64,000 nt of DNA from NCBI GenBank assembly GCA_034509495.1, contig CM067507.1:29715892-29779891 (forward strand), in the 5' to 3' direction. Shown piece by piece: positions 28,061-39,497 of the stretch. Source of the DNA: Acestrorhynchus altus (Eukaryota; Chordata; Actinopteri; Characiformes; Acestrorhynchidae). The notes under the pieces were generated by a model, which did not search any database, had not been told where the DNA came from, and saw only the letters and a list, made by a program, of their open reading frames with translations. The translations under genes were made by a program, and so were the position numbers. Numbering within the stretch: the first letter of the stretch is position 1; every line of letters begins with the position of its first letter.

Positions 28061-28951
28061 AAATATACCCCAAACGTTCACACATTTATTTTATACATAA
28101 TGAGCTCTCATACACTGTGGATGCTGTTTTGACAAAATCACCACATGCAGTTTTTTTTTTCCCTTTTTGCTTCTAATAAAGCAATTCAATGTAGAAACTG
28201 TAAGAATTTCACGTTGGACTATGCTCATGGTTAGTTTTAGGGTAAAAGTAAGGGTTTTGCATTCAAACTGTTTGCTTTGTAACCTTCTATGTTCAAATCA
28301 TTTGATTTCTGAGTGTCTGGGTTGCATTAGTAAATCATGCAAATGCACAAGATTCATCCTATATTAAGAACATATTGTACATTGTCTGAAATGCAATTTA
28401 GTCACATATGTATGAATTACTCTTGAGAACAGCCTGGCTGCCAAGAGTGGCACAGCAAGTAATTCGATTTATAGTTTGCAATTACTTTTTCACACCGGTA
28501 ATATACATTTTGAATAAATCTTTACCTTTAATGGATTGATAACTATATTGTTTGGGTTTTTAATCTCGTATTGCAGGTAGTTGGATGATCTGAAATCTCT
28601 GAATGTTACAAATATGCAAAAATAAAAGAAAGGGAAGAGGCCAACTATGTTTTTTTTTTACAGCATTTTATCTGAATGTCTGTCTATCTCTAGATACGTC
28701 TACATTATCTGTCATCAAAGCTTGTGTGGCAAGCTTCGATCCTCTCATCAGGTGGAAAACACACGTGTTCTCATATTCTCTTTGAAAACAAAATCCCTGC
28801 TACGCATTCCAAAAGCCAAGAGATCAAGAGGCAGATAATTAAGCCTTGACTTATTTATCTCCTGACGATAACATTTGTTCATACGCCAAGATTCGTAGGT
28901 AATCATCTATATCTCATGTCCTCACAATTGCATGAACACACACATTGCAGC
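28061..28951. other. Unassigned non-coding sequence
   Basis: I see no gene or recognisable repeat; there are T-runs at about 28151 and 28650. Confidence 0.45.
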
Positions 28952-28996
28952 CACACACACACACACACACACACCCTCTCTCTCTCTCACACACGC
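28952..28996. repeat. Compound (CA)n(CT)n microsatellite
   Basis: About 11 CA units followed by about 8 CT units and a short CACACAC return. Confidence 0.95.
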
Positions 28997-30984
28997 TCTC
29001 ACTGTTCCTCTTTTTTCAACACACAGACTGATTATCCTTACAATACTGCACCTGTGAAGTCCACTCTTTTAATGATTTCCAACATGGCAGAGCGGCATGG
29101 GTAATAGAAAGGGCTTCACCAGCAAGCTTAAATTAAATGATTACATTTGTCAGAAGAAAGCTTTTTTTGTTCTGAAAAGACAGAAAATTGCAATATGAAA
29201 AAATGTCCTCCCCTGTCTCAGCCCCCGTTCTAATCATTAGTATAATGACTTTTTTCCTTTTTTGTCCTGATGCTTTCCTTTTTTTTCACACCATCCTCAT
29301 CCATATATATCATCTATACTGTGCTGCCACAATTAAAGGGTTATTTTCCTTAAACCTGACCTTTTTCTCTAACATGTAATAAGAAGACTGTCTGCATAGG
29401 GATCTCATTAACACATTCATAAGCACTGATTTACATATTTTATGAAAGTTTGGGGTATTTCTCGACAGCCAATGTCAGTATTTGCACAATGACATGGGAT
29501 GTTTCATGAATGTGGTATTGTATTTATATAACACAAAATACTGTTTGATGATTGTGTTTTGATAGAACATCGCAGACAGGTATACTTATGCTTTATAGGA
29601 TCTGTTTTACTTTCTTGTTTTATACTTTTTTGTATAAGGATTTCTAATTATTTCAAGTAGATTATTATTTTTATGTTCCCACATAATAGGCACATATCTA
29701 GCTTTACCACCCAAAATGGGAAAACTGTAACACGCTGTATGCATGGTTCTGCGTATGCTCAAACTGGTTTTAAATATACTTACTTTTATTTTAGAAAAAA
29801 AGTAATACTTGATCTGAGAAATAATGAACATTATTTACTAAACTTTTAATGGGCCAACAGTGGTGAGCTGTTAGTGAATTAATTAAAAAATAAAATATAA
29901 ACTGAAATAAAATAAAATACTAAGTGAACAAAACAAGACAGAGTGCAGTGCCAACACCTTTAAGGTTTTTCATCTTTTAGACAAAACCTACATAAACCAC
30001 AAACTATTCCCACAAATATTTTAGCTTTCTGAGAATGTTACTCACTGCCTATATTCCTGTATATGTTATGTGTGTATATTTTTGTTATTTTAGGAACTAC
30101 TCTTAAAAAACCTCACTCACATCTTGAGAGGTTTTCATGAATACAGTCAAGGAGGACTGCATTCAAAACTACTAGAATAATGATCAATGCTGAGTACGCT
30201 AAAGTGCCAGTTGGAAAAGATTCACATAGTTTTTATTTCTGACCTCATTAAGAGGGTAATTTCTATACAAATGTGAGACTGACTTTCAATCCAAGACAGC
30301 ATCAGATTTTGCCTACAATATTAATAAATAAATACATTCACATGACTACACTAATGACTCTGTAATTACCTTGAGTAATTGGACTGTTCAGTATTCTATT
30401 CACTTATTTTGTATTCACTTTTGTGCATACTTTATTGTCTTTATTGTAGTTTATGACTAATATGGTGAGGTTCAAATAGCATAGCTAATGAAGGTTTCAA
30501 CTTTATGAAACTATAGACTGGAGAGCTCAGTAAAAATACCATCATTAACACTTGCTATTTTGGGCTGCACACTGTTGGAAGAGAGGGAGGAGACTCAATC
30601 AGTAAGATTTCTTACTTCTTGCTCAGGGTATCTGTGGGACTGAATAGGAACTAACAGCTCTGAAATATGAGTATTCTTAATTCACAATTCACAGAGTAAC
30701 TCTGATATTACTGGATAAGGAAGCTACAGTACCACTCATTCCAGTCTCCAGTGGAGGAGGAGATCTTTCTCTGTCATAGACTTTGCTGTGTGCCTTGTGT
30801 GTCCTTTGATTTGGGAAATGTGTTGTGTACTGGCAGCAGTTATCAATATAGAGTGTTCTGTGAAAAAGAAATGGCCTGCAGATCCAATCTTCCAGTAGTC
30901 TAGTCCCCATCCCCTGTGTAGAGAATGTGAGAAAGGTTGCTATGATTCAGGATGGAAAGAAAGGAGAGGCCTGTGAACTTCAGC
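28997..30984. other. Unassigned non-coding sequence, 2 kb
   Basis: I recognise no gene or repeat on either strand. It is AT-rich, with short A-rich stretches near 29880-29930. Confidence 0.45.
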
Positions 30985-31034
30985 CTCCATTTTTGGTGGA
31001 GTCACGACTCAAAAAGTTGGGAACCACTGGGTAA
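30985..31034. mobile_element. hAT-type terminal sequence fragment
   Basis: GGAGTCACGACTCAAAAAGT followed by TGGGAACCACTGG resembles the terminal segment of hAT (Charlie-like) elements, whose ends read CAGTGGTTCCCAAC in reverse complement. No other end or transposase was found nearby. Confidence 0.5.
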
Positions 31035-31179
31035 GTAAGCAGAGTTTATCAGAGTGGGGCCTTTCAAGGAAAAAATGCATAAGCAATGCAGAACATATTT
31101 TGAGTATTTTTATTTTTGTATTTTATTTAAAAGCAAATTGTTTATTGTTGATCTTTTCAGGCTATAAGCCAGCATTTTT

Positions 31180-31680
31180 GTAGCATACTAGGTTGCTCTC
31201 CTGACCAAGCTCCCCTGCTACAACTTTACATTGGCTTTCCACCTTCCGGCTATTGGACTAGTTTCCAACCCTGCCATGCACTAGTTGCTCACCCACCATC
31301 ACCGACTATGTAGGTTAATATTATGTCCACCAGCAAACTTACATTATATCAGTATACCCAAGTATTAGAACAGAGGTGTAGGGGTCCAGTGTCCCTTAAC
31401 TGTGTATAAGTAGTTTGACCAGTGGAGGATGGGTCTTTCCCTTTGTGAGCCTGGTTCCTCCCAAGGTTTCTTCCTCCAGCTCAGAGGGAGTTTCTCCTTG
31501 CCACTGTCACCCTTTGGCTTGCTCACTAGGGGATCTATCGCTTATCCTTTGTTCATCTGATGTTAACCTTTATATTTCTCTATTTTTGTAAAGCTGCTCT
31601 GTGACAACTTCAGCTGTGAAGTTTGTAGCAGTCTGTATTGGTACAAATACAGTTTTGATTTCATTTGATTTGTTGTGGTT
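31180..31680 (+). mobile_element. Retrotransposon 3' region with TTTGATTTCATTTGA tail
   Basis: Landmarks in order are GACCAGTGGAGGATGGGTCT, GGTTCCTCCCAAGGTTTCTT, GGGAGTTTCTCCTTGCCACT, GGCTTGCTCACTAGGGGATC, TTTGTAAAGCTGCTCTGTGA and a TTTGATTTCATTTGATTTG tail. This is a very common fish 3' region ending in TTGAATTTGA-type repeats, attributed to a non-LTR retrotransposon family. The middle part (GACCAG...CCTTGCC) recurs at 61590-61660. No coding sequence is evident. Confidence 0.72.
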
Positions 31681-31959
31681 TTGTATAAATATATTGTATA
31701 CATGAGTTATAATTGATGAGATGTGGCTTTGCTTAAAAAATCGCTGTCCATCCTAATCTGTCTACCACTAATCTGCACAAATACTCTGAAAAGCCTAAAA
31801 AAATCTGAATATAATACTATCTAAGTGCAACATACATTTTAACCCCTAATAATTGATTATGAAATGATGTTACCTTAAGGGACAGCACTTGTGAGTGAGG
31901 TTAAACACTGGCCTGCATGCTCACGGCAAGGTGACATGCATTATTGTTCAAGTGTGCAT

Positions 31960-32250
31960 AAAAGTGGGTGCCAGAGGGATGGGACAATCCATTTCTGAAT
32001 TTAAGGCATTTAAAGTTCCTTGAAACACAGTGTCATGTGTGTACCAGGACCCAGAGGATATTGCCATGTGTGGTAATGAATGTGACCAGTGAAGTCTGGA
32101 TCGAACTGTCCAAGTGAACAGACAAGTGATTCAGAAATCACATCCACATTGAGTGCAGCATTCTTTAGCTTCCATGGGAAATGGCCAAGCCCTGTGCCAT
32201 CATGTGTTTGGTCTGGTGGCAGTCATGACGCTGACAAGCTGCAGTGTTAG
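31960..32250 (+). mobile_element. Possible Tc1-like N-terminal relic
   Basis: A plus-strand reading gives GQSISEFKA near 31980 and LASMGN near 32160. These could correspond to the first helix-turn-helix (GQSISEI-like) and the downstream LxxMG segment of a Tc1 transposase. The intervening frame is poor and no catalytic box follows, because the region is succeeded by the 3' half of a TTAA-family repeat. This is a weak call. Confidence 0.25.
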
Positions 32251-32340
32251 TTTCATCCTTAAAATTGTCCATGTGTCATGTTCAACCATTGGAAAGTCAC
32301 AGAATAGCACGGGGCTGAATTTCCCTAAAGTCAGTAGGTC

Positions 32341-32653
32341 AGTGTCATCAGCCCCAACCCCCCTCACTGACAGTCTGCATGCAGGTTAAGTATGTACACC
32401 TGGACAGAGCAGAAAACATGCACTGGAAGACTCTTTTGGCATTTAAACTGGGATTTATTTCAGTTGAAAACAAGTGAATTGTAGCTGTTTTCTGAACTTG
32501 CTTGTAACTCATCACACCATGATAGGTTTGACAGAGTAAGTCTTTTGAAGTTTGTTATGATGTGTATCTTGTCTGTAGGTTACTCTGATTCTGAGTAATG
32601 AAGCCTAGAATATGGTAAGTAACTGCAGATCTTGGGTTCTAGGGGTTTATTAA
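32341..32653 (+). mobile_element. TTAA-flanked (piggyBac-like) family, 3' half
   Basis: It aligns with the 3' halves of the other copies: GGACAGAGCAGAAAACATGC, TTTGGCATTTAAACTGGGAT, CTGTAGGTTACTCTGATTCT and AAGCCTAGAATATGG. It ends CTTGGGTTCTAGGGGTTTAT leading into TTAA at 32650-32653. In reverse complement this end is AAACCCCTAGAACCCAAG, close to the left end CCTTTAGAACCCTAAAGG of the 14403 copy, so the inverted-repeat nature of the ends is visible across copies. The 5' half is missing. Confidence 0.78.
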
Positions 32654-33754
32654 TGAACAATCTTAAATACTGGTTAACAAAGCTTTTAGGAAACTCACCT
32701 CAGTTCAGTAAACTAATATATTATTGTGCTAATTATCTGAGGTGCTTTAGGTGAGTTTATGCAGGGAGAACAGAATTCTGCACCACTCTGCAGGACCCAG
32801 AGGCCTGAAGTTTTACACCCCTGCCTCTTAGTGAAGATGCCAAAGCTTGTTAATCCTACATGCATCACTTCAGTCAATAGCTGAATAGGTTATGGTTCTA
32901 AGAAAACTCAAAGTAGAAGACTGACTCATTGCCATTCAGCCTTCTACTTAACATTTGTAAATTACACAAATTGGTATGAATTGGCAATTTTTTTTTTCTT
33001 TCCAGAGTGAAATAAATGGCTTTATATATTTTTTCTTGTTTATAATCAGTCGAATGGGCCAGTCTTTCATTGTCATTGCACAGGAAGTGCTCAAAATACA
33101 TGACATTAAATTGGAAGATCACTTGAAACCAATCAGCGGTTTCCAGCTGGCTACAACAGACTTGTTATTTTAACATGAAACACCCTGGAAAGGCTTAGCA
33201 GGATCAGTGTCTTGTGTCAGATCTTGGTGCAGAGGTTTCTGCAGCAGTAATGAAGCCTCATTAAAGTAGTATCTCCAGGCACCTTCTCTAGGCCCTGACT
33301 GTGTGTAATGGATAAAGAGAATGAAGGAATGATGATGGGCCTGCTGTGTCACTGTTATGCTAATTTCCAGGCTAGTAGTGGAGTCAGGAGCCAGCTCTCC
33401 ATTGACTGCTGCACCTGCCCTCGCTGCTTTACAAATGCCTTGTAACATGAAGCTGCAGTCACAGAAAGGCCTGGAACAAACTGAAACAGGTTAGGAAGGA
33501 GATGGGGAGATTTGCTGTTTATGTATTGAGACAAACAATACCCAATAACTGTTTACTAAATGAGAAGGAACAATGAGAACCCTGTATAACAGTTGTCACT
33601 GGAGCTTTGTGGTAAAGCTTTCCAAATCATTGTCATCATTTAGAAAGTATGCCCTTGTATTCTAATTTGCTTGGTACTTTTTATTTTATTGTTTTGTATT
33701 GTTTATTGTTGAGTTTTTTTGCCCAAACTGTAAGAATCAATTCTGCTGGCTGTT
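32654..33754. other. Unassigned sequence, possibly conserved non-coding
   Basis: I recognise no repeat. The part at about 33170-33470 is GC-richer than its surroundings and carries a 92-codon minus-strand frame with no known domain. Confidence 0.35.
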
Positions 33755-34032
33755 CCTGCTGCTGTTAGACTCTACAACCAACATTGCTTTCAGCAGACCA
33801 TGTGAACACACACTTCTATAACATAACAACAATGTGCAATATTTCTTCCATCTCCCCTTGTGTAATTAACTGTAAATAATCTGCAAATCTGTAAATAATG
33901 TTCTTCAGAGTGACTTTATTATTAACTGTGTTTATACTGCATATTGTATGTACTTTAGTGTGCTATCCCATTTGCTACTGTAATTATGTGAATTTCTTTA
34001 CTGTTGGACAAATAAATGATTATCTTATTTTA
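33755..34032 (+). mobile_element. LINE 3' end (last coding residues plus 3' UTR)
   Basis: A plus-strand frame ends VPAAVRLYNQHCFQQTM and a stop, like the C-terminus of fish LINE reverse transcriptases (FxPAAVRLxNQ). A UTR follows with GTGCAATATTTCTTCCATCT and CCCCTTGTGTAATTA, then GTGAATTTCTTTACTGTTGG, ACAAATAAATGATTATC, and a TTATC-type tail. The body upstream is absent, as usual for 5'-truncated copies. Confidence 0.68.
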
Positions 34033-37000
34033 TTATCAGTGGAAGAGTGAGAGTTTAATTTCAGGTGGGACATATGGTTACACTTTGCATGGACCAGCTA
34101 CAAAGTATTAAGCCCTGTGGCTAGAGTTGGACATTGCTACACAAATCATGTCATTTTAATACTGTCATTGATGATCAATTAGAGCTTTGGATTTTATATA
34201 TTATGGAAATAAAGACATGGGGATGCAAGAACTCAGCATTATGGGAGTTTTCCACCCATAGTCATGCCACTATGAATAACTACAGTATTACTGGCCTGAA
34301 ATACACTGTCAAACAGTAACAATAAAAATTCATATTTTGGTTTGGAACCTCATATTTCTAGTACTCTAACATAGCAAACACGGAATGAAACTGAAGTTTA
34401 AATTAGTCTATGATTTTGAGTAGCCAAGGAAACAAAGCCTTCTCTTGACAGTAGAGACAATTACTCCATTAAACACAGGATAAACTCTTTGTAATACCCT
34501 TGATTTTGGAAGAAGCTATGAATGAGTGGGTGTTCAAGTACTTATGTCCACATAATGTATCATATCTGGATATTTCAGCTGTATATAATTTATATTTTTT
34601 CACTAAATGGATACTCAGGACATACATTATTTCTGTATGGATGGATTCTAATAACAATATATTATATGCACTTCACAGATGCATAATTGCCTACAGTGCA
34701 TAATTGCCTGCTGATTTATGAACCTCTTTCCATATATGCTTGTTTACAATGTGGTCAATAATTCATCTTGGACATCCTCTGAATATGGTATGAATGATCT
34801 GATCCCGATATAGTCACACTGAATCCTTGGCTTTCCATGCTGTTAAATATGTGTTGATGCAAGGTGTAAACAAGAGTACATTGGGACCCTCTGGGTCATG
34901 TTCATTGCACTCTAGCGTATATGTGTAATGATATAATTTGATTTACATAAAAAGGTGGGACAGGCTAGGTAAACATTCATTTTTCCTGCAAGCTGTCCCT
35001 CTGACCTTCTATCAGTGATTATGATTACCATTGCATAGTGCTGAAGAGAGTGAAGGTGAAGTGTTCAAGAACTGTGCATTACTTCATCTTTGCCATGTCA
35101 AGAACTATATTCATTATCTCTATAAGTACACTCTCACTTTTCAGTGTTGTCACCACATTCTTTAAAAGCAGCAATCTGTATTATAATAAAAAGCAACAGT
35201 TATGCCTTGTCTCTTCTGTACTTTTGGGTGAAAAATGGCTTTTTCTTTAGAGGACTAAGTGACAGGTTCTGCAACTCGTAGCACTTAACTTGAAAAGGCA
35301 GCCTGGCTGTTTTCAGCTTTGCATTAGCCTGGCTGCGTCAGTGCATATATAAATTATTTCATTTAATCTGCACAAGGCTCAGGTGGTGACAGTTGTCAAG
35401 AATATTGCCCCGTTTTGCAAATTACATTTATGGTAACTGTGAGTTAGATTGGTTGAGATGTCTTTTTTTATTTATTTATTTCCTTTCATTTAATAAGTGG
35501 CCTGTCTTTTTCATTTGGTATATAGAACAAGAATAATGTGGTCTACTGGATGTCCAACTGTAACAGGAAGTATGAGAAATATGTTTATTGATGTTTATTG
35601 ATGTTTATTGATTAATAAAGCAGGAATTTAGTAAGATGCTTTCTAGTTTGCTGCACTTGTTAAATAATGATACATTTAATTTTGTTGGTAACCAGAGTGG
35701 TAGCAGGGCTGGCAGTACATTTACACAACAGGAGTATCACAGTAATAGCTAACTATTTAGAATGATTGGCTTAAATATTGGCTTAATGAAAGCCAAATGG
35801 CAAAGTAAAATGGGCTAATCCCAGTAGCAACTGTTGGGCACTGTGAATTTCAATGTAAATCAGTGCTCTGTTAAAAACTATTTTGGTCATTTTCCATCAA
35901 ACAATTAAATGTGATTCCATGGGAATTCACCACCTGCACATTAAGGCTTAATAGTAACTAGGCCATTTGTTGTTTCTAAACACTGGAATCTACCCATGTC
36001 TAATACAGGAAATATGCACTTGACCCTCAGAGTTACGGGTGATTAATTCCTTTTGCCAGTACTGCCCCACCCTTTAGTAAATGCTAGATGCTTGCAACCT
36101 TGCACGCCTACTCACCGCCTACAAGCAGCTCTTATAGAGGAACATGGATGGTCTTAGCAAATTTCTCTTTTCTTTCTGTGCCCCTCTTTTTGAAATTCTA
36201 AGCCAGTAGAAAGCATATATTAGAAAGCATAAGGAGCAGAGTTTTAGCTATCTGCAAAAAGGCTCTGACTTTCTTAAGCCTGCAGTAGGTGTAAAAAAAT
36301 GAGTCACAGTATAAAGGTATAATTGGTTAAGGCATGTTTGCGTCTGATTTCTGCATTTTCAAAGCACAATCATGATAATTATGAACAATCAGCACAAAAG
36401 GGATGAGTTGTTTTTGTTTTTGTTTTTTTTGTGAGGAATAGCATGTAGGTAGTTTTCCAATTGTAGTAGAATAAATTAGAATGAATCCAAGAAGGACATC
36501 AATAAATTAATATGCAAGCAAGACATAAAATAAAAGAGAAGAACTGTTATCTACTTAATATAGAATAACATAAATTGCATTTGCTGCAGGCTAGTTTTGC
36601 ATATGAATGGAAGTGTGCTGACCAATGGTCTGAATTAGATGTCTAGCAGTTTCCACATAATCCATTTATAATAATACTGTGGAATGTAAGTTGAAAGCAT
36701 TTGAAACCGAGGTCAGATGATTAATAATACATAATGATAATGAATAAATTACTGTTGCTTACCAGAAGGTTACAAGTAGTGTGAACTTTTGCAAAAAGGC
36801 AATGTCTAGTGAATTAGGGAGAATTAAATATTATCTCTCTATCAATGAAGTTAATCTTATTGAGTGTAATTTAATGTCATTTAGCTTACATCTACTTACT
36901 CTAATTAGAAAACTGTGATATTGTATAATTTGGTTGCACTGTATATTGATCTCATGCATTAAATGTAATGTAAATTTAAATTGTGTTCCAGTTAATTAAG

Positions 37001-37116
37001 GGGATTTCCTAAGGCATAGAGTTTGTGTCTTCAAGGAAGGCTCTTGAGATGACTACAGCATGTGGACAAGTGTTGTCCAATTGGACTAGCATGCCAAAAC
37101 GATTAAACATTGATTG
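34033..37116. other. Comparatively repeat-free AT-rich stretch, 3.1 kb
   Basis: This is the longest interval in the window with no transposon that I recognise. It contains three perfect copies of the 10-mer ATGTTTATTG at 35581-35610 and several homeodomain-type cores (TAATTA or ATTAAT classes) around 36370-36990, for example TGATAATTATGA and CTAATTAGAAA. No frame is convincing. It could hold distal regulatory sequence; that is inference only. Confidence 0.35.
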
Positions 37117-37256
37117 GTGTGGCACAACAGTAAACCACTACACCATGTGGCAGACTGGGGTTCGATTCCCAAATATGGGCAACTATGCTGTGCCACTAAC
37201 CTTGTAAATCACTCTGGATAACAGTGTCTAAATGCCATAAATGGAAATGTAAAATG
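37117..37256 (+). mobile_element. tRNA-derived SINE with LINE-shared tail
   Basis: The head has an A-box-like TGGCACAACAGTAAACCACT and a good polymerase III B-box GGTTCGATTCC at 37159-37169. The 3' tail reads CTTGTAAATCACTCTGGATA, then ACAGTGTCT and AAATGCCATAAATGGAAATG. This tail is nearly the same as the 3' end of the LINE at 42670-43188 (TTTGTAAGTCGCTGTGGATA ... AAATGCCATAAATGTAAATG). The unit is about 140 bp. It is not a functional tRNA gene, since no acceptor stem can be formed. Confidence 0.82.
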
Positions 37257-38319
37257 TATGTTCAGAAAAAGTAGAGCCACTGGTTGCAAGACGTCATTTA
37301 TGTAATGTTGGGCTGTCAAAGTGCCTGAGTGAGTGCATGACAGTCTAGCACAACACTTGCAGTTATGCATTGCAATTGGTTGATTCCTTGTGGATGCGAA
37401 TATTTTGGTGGTGGTGAGTGTATTCTTTCTAGCAGCAGTTGTGGAAGGTCTTTTAAATACATGCATGAAGCACAGTCTATACTAAAACTGTAGTGATTAG
37501 TAATTCATGAATTACTTACAGAAATCAGTGTACATGCAGACGAACAGACGAAGATGTGCATATACGTGCATATACCTCCTGCAGATACTTACCAGTGTGC
37601 GGTAGGTGAACATTGTATTACTGTAAATTACATAGCTGATGTGCAGATAAATCAGAAAGCGACAGAGTGAGTGAGAGAGAGAGAGAAAGAGAGAGAGAGA
37701 CTAGCTGAAGTCTGAAGTTCAATAATGATGACAACACAGCAGCACAGAGCAGTGGGACAGTCGTGCAAAGTCAGCGGCATGGAGGAAGTTGCTCTGCTGA
37801 GTTTGCTGTAGTATTAAAGAAGCCAAGAGATGCTGTGTGTACATCAGTGCGAGCATGCTTTTGCATTGCCTGCATGTCATTAATGCATGTCTGACCAAAG
37901 AAAAGAACTACAATAAAAGGTGTCAGAGAATAAACAAGGCTGTATTTGATTATATCCACTCTCCTTGCCCTCAATGTGGTTTTCAACATCTGTGACAGCT
38001 AAACCTGGATGAGGCATGTTCTTCAGTTCTTACAAGTAAAGGCATCTGGTTGGCTTGGACAGCACAGCCACAGCTTTTTTCAGAAACATCCATCCACATG
38101 AAAAGACAGAAACAAGCTTTCAAAAGTCTTCACCCTGGAGATCAGCTTCCTAAACCATTGTTTTCTCTCTACTGCTATTGGATGTCTGAGATGCTGGGCA
38201 GAGTGTGCAAATAAATAAACTCTTTCTTAAACATATGCCTCCTAATATCTGTGTGATTGAATCACATGGTAACCATAATTAACCATAACCCAAAGTAAAT
38301 TTGTATCAGCAGCATGAGT
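37257..38319. other. Unassigned sequence with a short (GA)n tract
   Basis: GA dinucleotides with interruptions occupy about 37666-37701. Otherwise I recognise no gene or repeat. Confidence 0.45.
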
Positions 38320-38478
38320 GCAGCAGCAAGACCATTAGTGAGATAAGGATGTTGGATGATCACCCTCCCACCTCCTTCCCAACTCATCCCAAAAGCACTG
38401 GATGCATCATTACAGAGTGCACAGTTCCACTGATACACAGTGCTTGGGGCTCTATACCCCTCTAGCCCACACATACCA
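38320..38478 (+). mobile_element. Mariner-type non-autonomous element, copy B, fragment
   Basis: GCAAGACCATTAGTGAGATA, GGATGTTGGATGATCACCCT, CCCAACTCATCCCAAAAGCA, and GGGGCTCTATACCCCTCTAG align with the middle of copy A at 680-1106 and with the fish family as I know it. It stops at CCCACACATACCA, exactly where the TTAA of the next element begins, so that element appears to have landed in it. Confidence 0.75.
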
Positions 38479-39310
38479 TTAACCTTTAGAACCATAGGCC
38501 AGTTTTGTGGCATGTTTTCATAGTTTGACATACTTTTATTTGACACTTATTTATAAATAGTGGAGTCGCACATGCCAGATGCTATTATTTTCAGGCTACT
38601 CAAATGTGTGTTCATTTGAGATGGAAAATTAAAATTTAAATATTTGCATGAATTTGACAATGTTTTGATAAAAAAAAAAAATGCACTTGTGTCTACAATT
38701 GTTTTTGCTTATAAGAACTAAAAACACTTTCTATCTCAGAAATCCTGTTGACAACTGACCACCCAGAGTGTTGTTGATATGAAAATGCAACTATTTATTT
38801 GAGCTTTTTTAATGATAAAATTGACAAAGATATTTATGACACATTGTTTAAAATACTTGACGGTGGTCCAAATAAAAAGAAAAACAACATATGGTATGTT
38901 ATTATTTTTATTTATGTATGTATCTGTATTATCCTTTCTCTGGACTTTTATTCTCAAATTTGAGCACTGTGTGAACAAAAGAAAAAGAGTAAACAGCCCC
39001 TCCCTTCTCATTTTCCTCTATAACCCAATATCTGGGTCTCCCGCTGATCACTCAAGTCTTGAGCTTGTACATGTAGACAGATCAGTAAACATGTACTGGA
39101 AGTCTCATTTGGCATTTAAACTGGGATTCAGTTCAATTCAAATGGAAACAAGTGAATTTTAGCTGTTTTCTGAGTTGAAATATGTTTTCTTATAGGTTGT
39201 CTTCATTGAAAGGTAGGCTAAGTCTTGTAGTTTGTTATGATATGAATATTATGCAGGTTAGTCTGAGCAAGAAAACAGCCTGTAACTACTTGTGGATCTC
39301 AGGTATATGC
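38479..39310 (+). mobile_element. TTAA-flanked (piggyBac-like) element, long copy inserted in copy B
   Basis: It starts TTAACCTTTAGAACCATAGG at 38479. Landmarks follow in order: CATAGTTTGACATACTTTTA, CATGCCAGATGCTATTATTT, AGGCTACTCAAATGTGTG, GACAATGTTTTGATAAA, TTTAAAATACTTGACGGTGG, TTCTCATTTTCCTCTATAAC, GATCAGTAAACATGTACTGG, CATTTGGCATTTAAACTGGG, and GGTTAGTCTGAGCAAG. It ends about TGTGGATCTCAGGTATATGC, where the right TTAA is lost. The 116-codon frame inside it is not conserved among copies. Confidence 0.78.
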
Positions 39311-39324
39311 TAAAGAGAGAGCTA

Positions 39325-39328
<4 letters not shown>

Positions 39329-39365
<37 letters not shown>

Positions 39366-39415
39366 TTCGTGTGTGTTACCACAACAAAGGATCATTCAAG
39401 GGTTAACCAAAATTA

Positions 39416-39492
<77 letters not shown>
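39329..39492. repeat. Inverted pair: (GT)16 and (AC)36 microsatellites
   Basis: A GT tract at 39329-39360 is followed after about 60 bp by an AC tract at 39421-39492. As GT and AC are reverse complements, the strand can fold into a stem of about 32 bp with a 60-base loop. The spacer begins GCGCGTTCGTGTGTGTTACC. Translated Cys-Val and His-Thr frames are artefacts. Confidence 0.95.
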
Positions 39493-39497
<5 letters not shown>

